From positions 124,001-188,000 of the forward strand of contig PYSS01000057.1 of NCBI GenBank assembly GCA_003049465.1: a DNA stretch of 64,000 bases. Reading direction: 5' to 3'. Below, piece after piece: positions 61,001 through 64,000 of this stretch (positions are counted from its first letter, which is position 1; every line of letters starts with the position of its first letter). The position numbers and the translations under genes are program-made. Source of the stretch: Magnaporthiopsis rhizophila. Its lineage: Eukaryota; Ascomycota; Sordariomycetes; Magnaporthales; Magnaporthaceae. The notes below the pieces were generated by a model, which saw nothing but the letters and a program-made list of their open reading frames with translations, was not told the DNA's origin and did not search any database.

Positions 61001-64000
61001 ATCTGTCCCGTACTTTACCTCCTGCTTGAAAGCTCCCCTGGCTCGGCACATGCCAGTTTTCAAGCATTGGAGCCCAACATGACACCATGGAGGGTGCAAA
61101 CGTCTCGGGCCATGTTCATGCCCCTTTCAGAGCTAGCGAGCCCTTGTCTGCCAGGCTTATTACGGGTGGGAACTCCACTTTCTTTGCTTATGCCGTTGCT
61201 TTCCATGGACGGCAAGAAATGCACTTGTTGACACTAGAAGTTCAGCCCTGTTCTCATCATACCCGCCCTAGAAAAGAACTTTTACACGTCATATGGACTT
61301 CAGCTCGCACACCTACTTAGCAAATCTGCCAACGCACCAAGCCTTAACTTCTATGCTTATATAGACGACTTCGACTACCGCCTCACTTCTAGGTCCGCAC
61401 TGCCGCGGATATCCGCCTCAAGGGCACTTAAGAGACGTAGCTTTATGTAATGCTGCACAACTCGCAGTAATAACCATTTGATTGTTATTCCACCTTTACC
61501 GTATAGCATGATGCAAACTTTTACCCAAAAGAAGCAAAGCAGGGTTGGGCACTAGTGAACGGCAGCCACATAATAGGACAACCCCAACAGTCCGGCAGCT
61601 AGGGCCGCTTAACTAGCCCAAGCCTCGTGCTCGTTGGGCCTCAGGGACGCTATATACGTAGCCATGCAGATATGTATGCAGGCTCTAAGGATAACTCGCC
61701 CGGATTTTTTGCCGGTGAAACACGCTCAACATTTTCAACCTCTAGTTTTGAAGGCAACCTTGGGGCTGTATCAGGGGCGTTATGTGCTGTCATGATAACT
61801 GCCTGACCAGTCTTTGATTTCAGTACCTTGCAGCCGTAGGTGACGCTCCGCACGCCTCTTGCCCGGTACAGGCAGAGAGAGTGACGATGACAACGAAAGC
61901 ACTGCCTGCATATATCCACTGACGGGCTGCCAGCTGTCACGGGGACCGGCGGATGTGACTGATACCGTCGGGCTCTGCTGCCTGCCGACAGGCAAACCCT
62001 CCGCTCCGTCACTCGGGGGAACGTGTCACGTTCCCATGGCTCGGCTCGCTTCAGGGTTTGATTTTAGCGGAAGGCCCAGGGATGTGCCGAACAAGGAATG
62101 GAAGGTTTAGGAGCCTAATCTTGCATACCCACGTGTCGAGATTCACCCCTGCACCTACTCGGGGAACTCGGAAAGCCAGGGAAAAGTTCAATCTAGCCTG
62201 TTTAGAAGATGAGTCTAACCTAACCGCGTTCCTGGAGACTTGTATCAGGAACCACAACTAAGCTTCTGAGCCTCACCGTTAGCGGTCAGGCTGTTAGTCA
62301 ACATGCCGCGAAAGACGACTTGACCGAGGTGAAAAAAAGGGGGGAGGCCAAGGCTGGGATACGACAGTGATTTTGGGCATCAAGTCCAGCTCCGAAGTAA
62401 CACCATACCACGCCAGCTCAACATATTACCACTTTTGCACACTAGGAAGCAGTGATCCCTGGAATTTGTTTGTTTATTACCATATCAAGACCTGTACTGG
62501 GGTGGTCCGGCGGGCACAAAATTGGGCGCTGTTGCCTACCAGCCGCATCTGAACGTCCAACCCCGGCGAATGTAAGCCAAACGACATGGGGAGCCGGCTG
62601 TGACTCATCACAGCCTTGTGCTGCAAAATGATGACCAGCCCGTCCTCACAATCATTCACGCCGTTCTGTCGCTTTCCCTAACCTCACCTTTGTATATCCC
62701 CGCGGTGCCGTGAACCTCCAAGCAGGGCTGCCAGGCAACAGGGCCGCATCATACAGGGGGGTAATCCCGGATGACAACCGGCCCAGTGACCCCCCCGACC
62801 AGGTAAACAAGCCTGGCGGCATCTGACAAGACTGGCGGGTTGATGTCACGCAGCCTCGTGCAAAAATTGCGAACCAGCCACCGTCGCCCTGTCAACAGGT
62901 CGCCGCACAGATAGGGTCACGCGTTGGGTCGGTGAACGGAGGAGGACAACGGTCGCCTGAATCTGGGGCGCCCAGGGCGTGACAGATAGGATAGCTCGAA
63001 GGCTGGGCGACCCGTAAGGACGAAGTATTGTGAACTGGAGCCGTGATTGGCAGTATAGCGAGGAGCCGGCTCCCAGGCCTCAGCTGACAAGAAGTAGGCT
63101 AGCTCGCGCCGCACAATAACACTCTTTCGAGTGAATTTCAGCTGGCCATCGGTCAGGACCTGCCAGCCATCTCCGGCCAGCTTTTGAGACCCGGCATCGT
63201 TCGGCCCGCTCATAGGCGACGCCTTTTGTATGTCTGGTCTCAGCAGGAGGGCGCTCTCGAGTGTGTAAGGTCGGCTACTGTTGCGAGTGTCGCCGGGGGG
63301 CTGGGGGTCGCGTCTCGTCGACCGCGGCGTGTGTTGATCAACTGGTCGCTCGTTGCCGGGCCAGGGAGGCAGTTGAGGGCGCACGCAAGGATGATAGGTG
63401 CTCGACATGCAGAAGATCGTAGAGGCGGCGGCCGATCATCTCTCGATGACCGGCCTGGATGATTGTGGCCGCGGCGCTGGAACACGGCGGCGGCGGCGGC
63501 GGCGGCGGCACATCGGAGCGAGCCAATGCGAGCGCATTCAGGTCGTACCGGCGACTGGAATGTGTTTGAGGCCCGCGAAGGGTTAGCATTTCCATTGACT
63601 GCGTTCTTTCTTGAGGAATGGCTTCAACTCTAGTCCTTTGGAAAGGCAGGGGTTCAGGGTCAAACGGATGAGGCGCAGCGTAGAAGTCGGCGCCACAGCG
63701 GTGGTGCAATGATGGCCAATCACGAACCCGTTGGAATGGCGGGTGCGGGGTACTCTACCCGGGGGCTCGACTGTCAGGGGCACCTATATAATGTTACGGC
63801 CCCTGTTCGACTTGTCCAATTCGTGTCGCATGCATGTAGTGGGTGCCCGCGTTGCGTCGAGGAGGCTCGGTGCCTCCCTGGCGACCAAAAATTGGCTGAA
63901 GCCGCAATTGACCAGACAGGCACCTCTGAATAGGGCACCAAGTCTCAATTCCATTGCATGGTAAGGTTTAGATCTATTGGCCTTGGCGGGTGTGGATGGT
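58029..64000. other. 6-kb region without a recognisable gene
   Basis: Both strands were read. Frames up to 187 codons (60668-61231 +) occur but carry no domain, and no spliced family could be assembled. The stretch 61250-61750 looks more AT-rich than its surroundings. A (CGG)8 repeat lies at 63485-63508. The region may be intergenic, or contain fast-evolving genes or decayed mobile DNA that I cannot recognise. Confidence 0.45.
63485..63508 (+). repeat. (CGG)8 microsatellite
   Basis: Eight consecutive CGG units in the gene-free right end. Direct observation. Confidence 0.95.

Noticed and set aside
60668..61231. 187-codon frame in the gene-free right end
   Set aside because: No domain or family similarity that I can see; treated as chance.
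61341..61445. A frame reading NFYAYIDDFDYRLTSRSAL, reminiscent of a reverse transcriptase YIDD box
   Set aside because: No other reverse transcriptase motif, integrase, RNase H or LTR is nearby, and the frame closes within about 30 codons; too little to call a retroelement.

Overview
This is nuclear DNA from a filamentous ascomycete (Pezizomycotina), most likely a Sordariomycete. The evidence is short GT-AG introns (about 60-220 nt), GC-rich coding DNA, two Zn(II)2Cys6 regulators, an ascomycete-type laccase ending in DSGL, a Tea1-type Kelch protein, a tail-anchored FHA protein of the STRIPAK type, and fungal Kog1, Plp2, Gemin2 and Spd1/Dif1-type proteins. I cannot name the species.

Layout. 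0-13 kb: the 3' end of an unidentified + strand gene faces a large XlnR-related zinc-cluster regulator (minus). Behind it are a laccase (minus), the first exon of a Yap-type bZIP cut off beside a poly(A) tract (minus), and the small mitochondrial import gene mgr2 (minus). 14-28 kb: mgr2 is divergent from an FHA-domain protein (+), followed by a second zinc-cluster regulator (+) and a 1145-aa glutamine-rich protein (+). 28-43 kb: tea1 (minus) faces the polyQ gene and diverges, across 4.1 kb of apparent non-coding DNA, from kog1/raptor (+). 43-50 kb: cytosolic aspartyl-tRNA synthetase, a Gemin2/Brr1-like protein and a ribonucleotide reductase inhibitor follow in tandem (+). 51-58 kb: rps27 (minus) is divergent from the phosducin-like plp2 (+), then come a leucine-rich-repeat protein and an unidentified helical protein (+). 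58-64 kb has no gene I can support.

Most of the window is housekeeping: growth control (kog1), polarity and cell communication (tea1, FHA/STRIPAK), translation (rps27, AspRS), chaperoning (plp2), mitochondrial import (mgr2), snRNP assembly (Gemin2) and dNTP control. The accessory part is the left 13 kb, where the cell-wall-degradation-type regulator and the laccase lie together. I see no clear secondary-metabolite cluster, mobile element, CRISPR array or rRNA/tRNA gene.

Splice sites were placed by hand from GT/AG signals, reading phase and protein family conservation. Every multi-exon model given as a complete CDS sums to a whole number of codons. Several genes (mgr2, rps27, the first exons of plp2 and of the 56.4 kb gene, and the 14-nt exon of the XlnR-like gene) have exons too short to show as open reading frames and appear only when both strands are read exon by exon. 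The most notable observations are the 14-nt exon carrying zinc ligands, the truncated bZIP at a poly(A) tract, a laccase without a normal signal peptide that ends exactly at DSGL, a likely alternative start inside a long kog1 intron, a PIP-box plus cell-cycle promoter motifs on the RNR inhibitor gene, and an in-frame stop-free intron in the zinc cluster of the second regulator.
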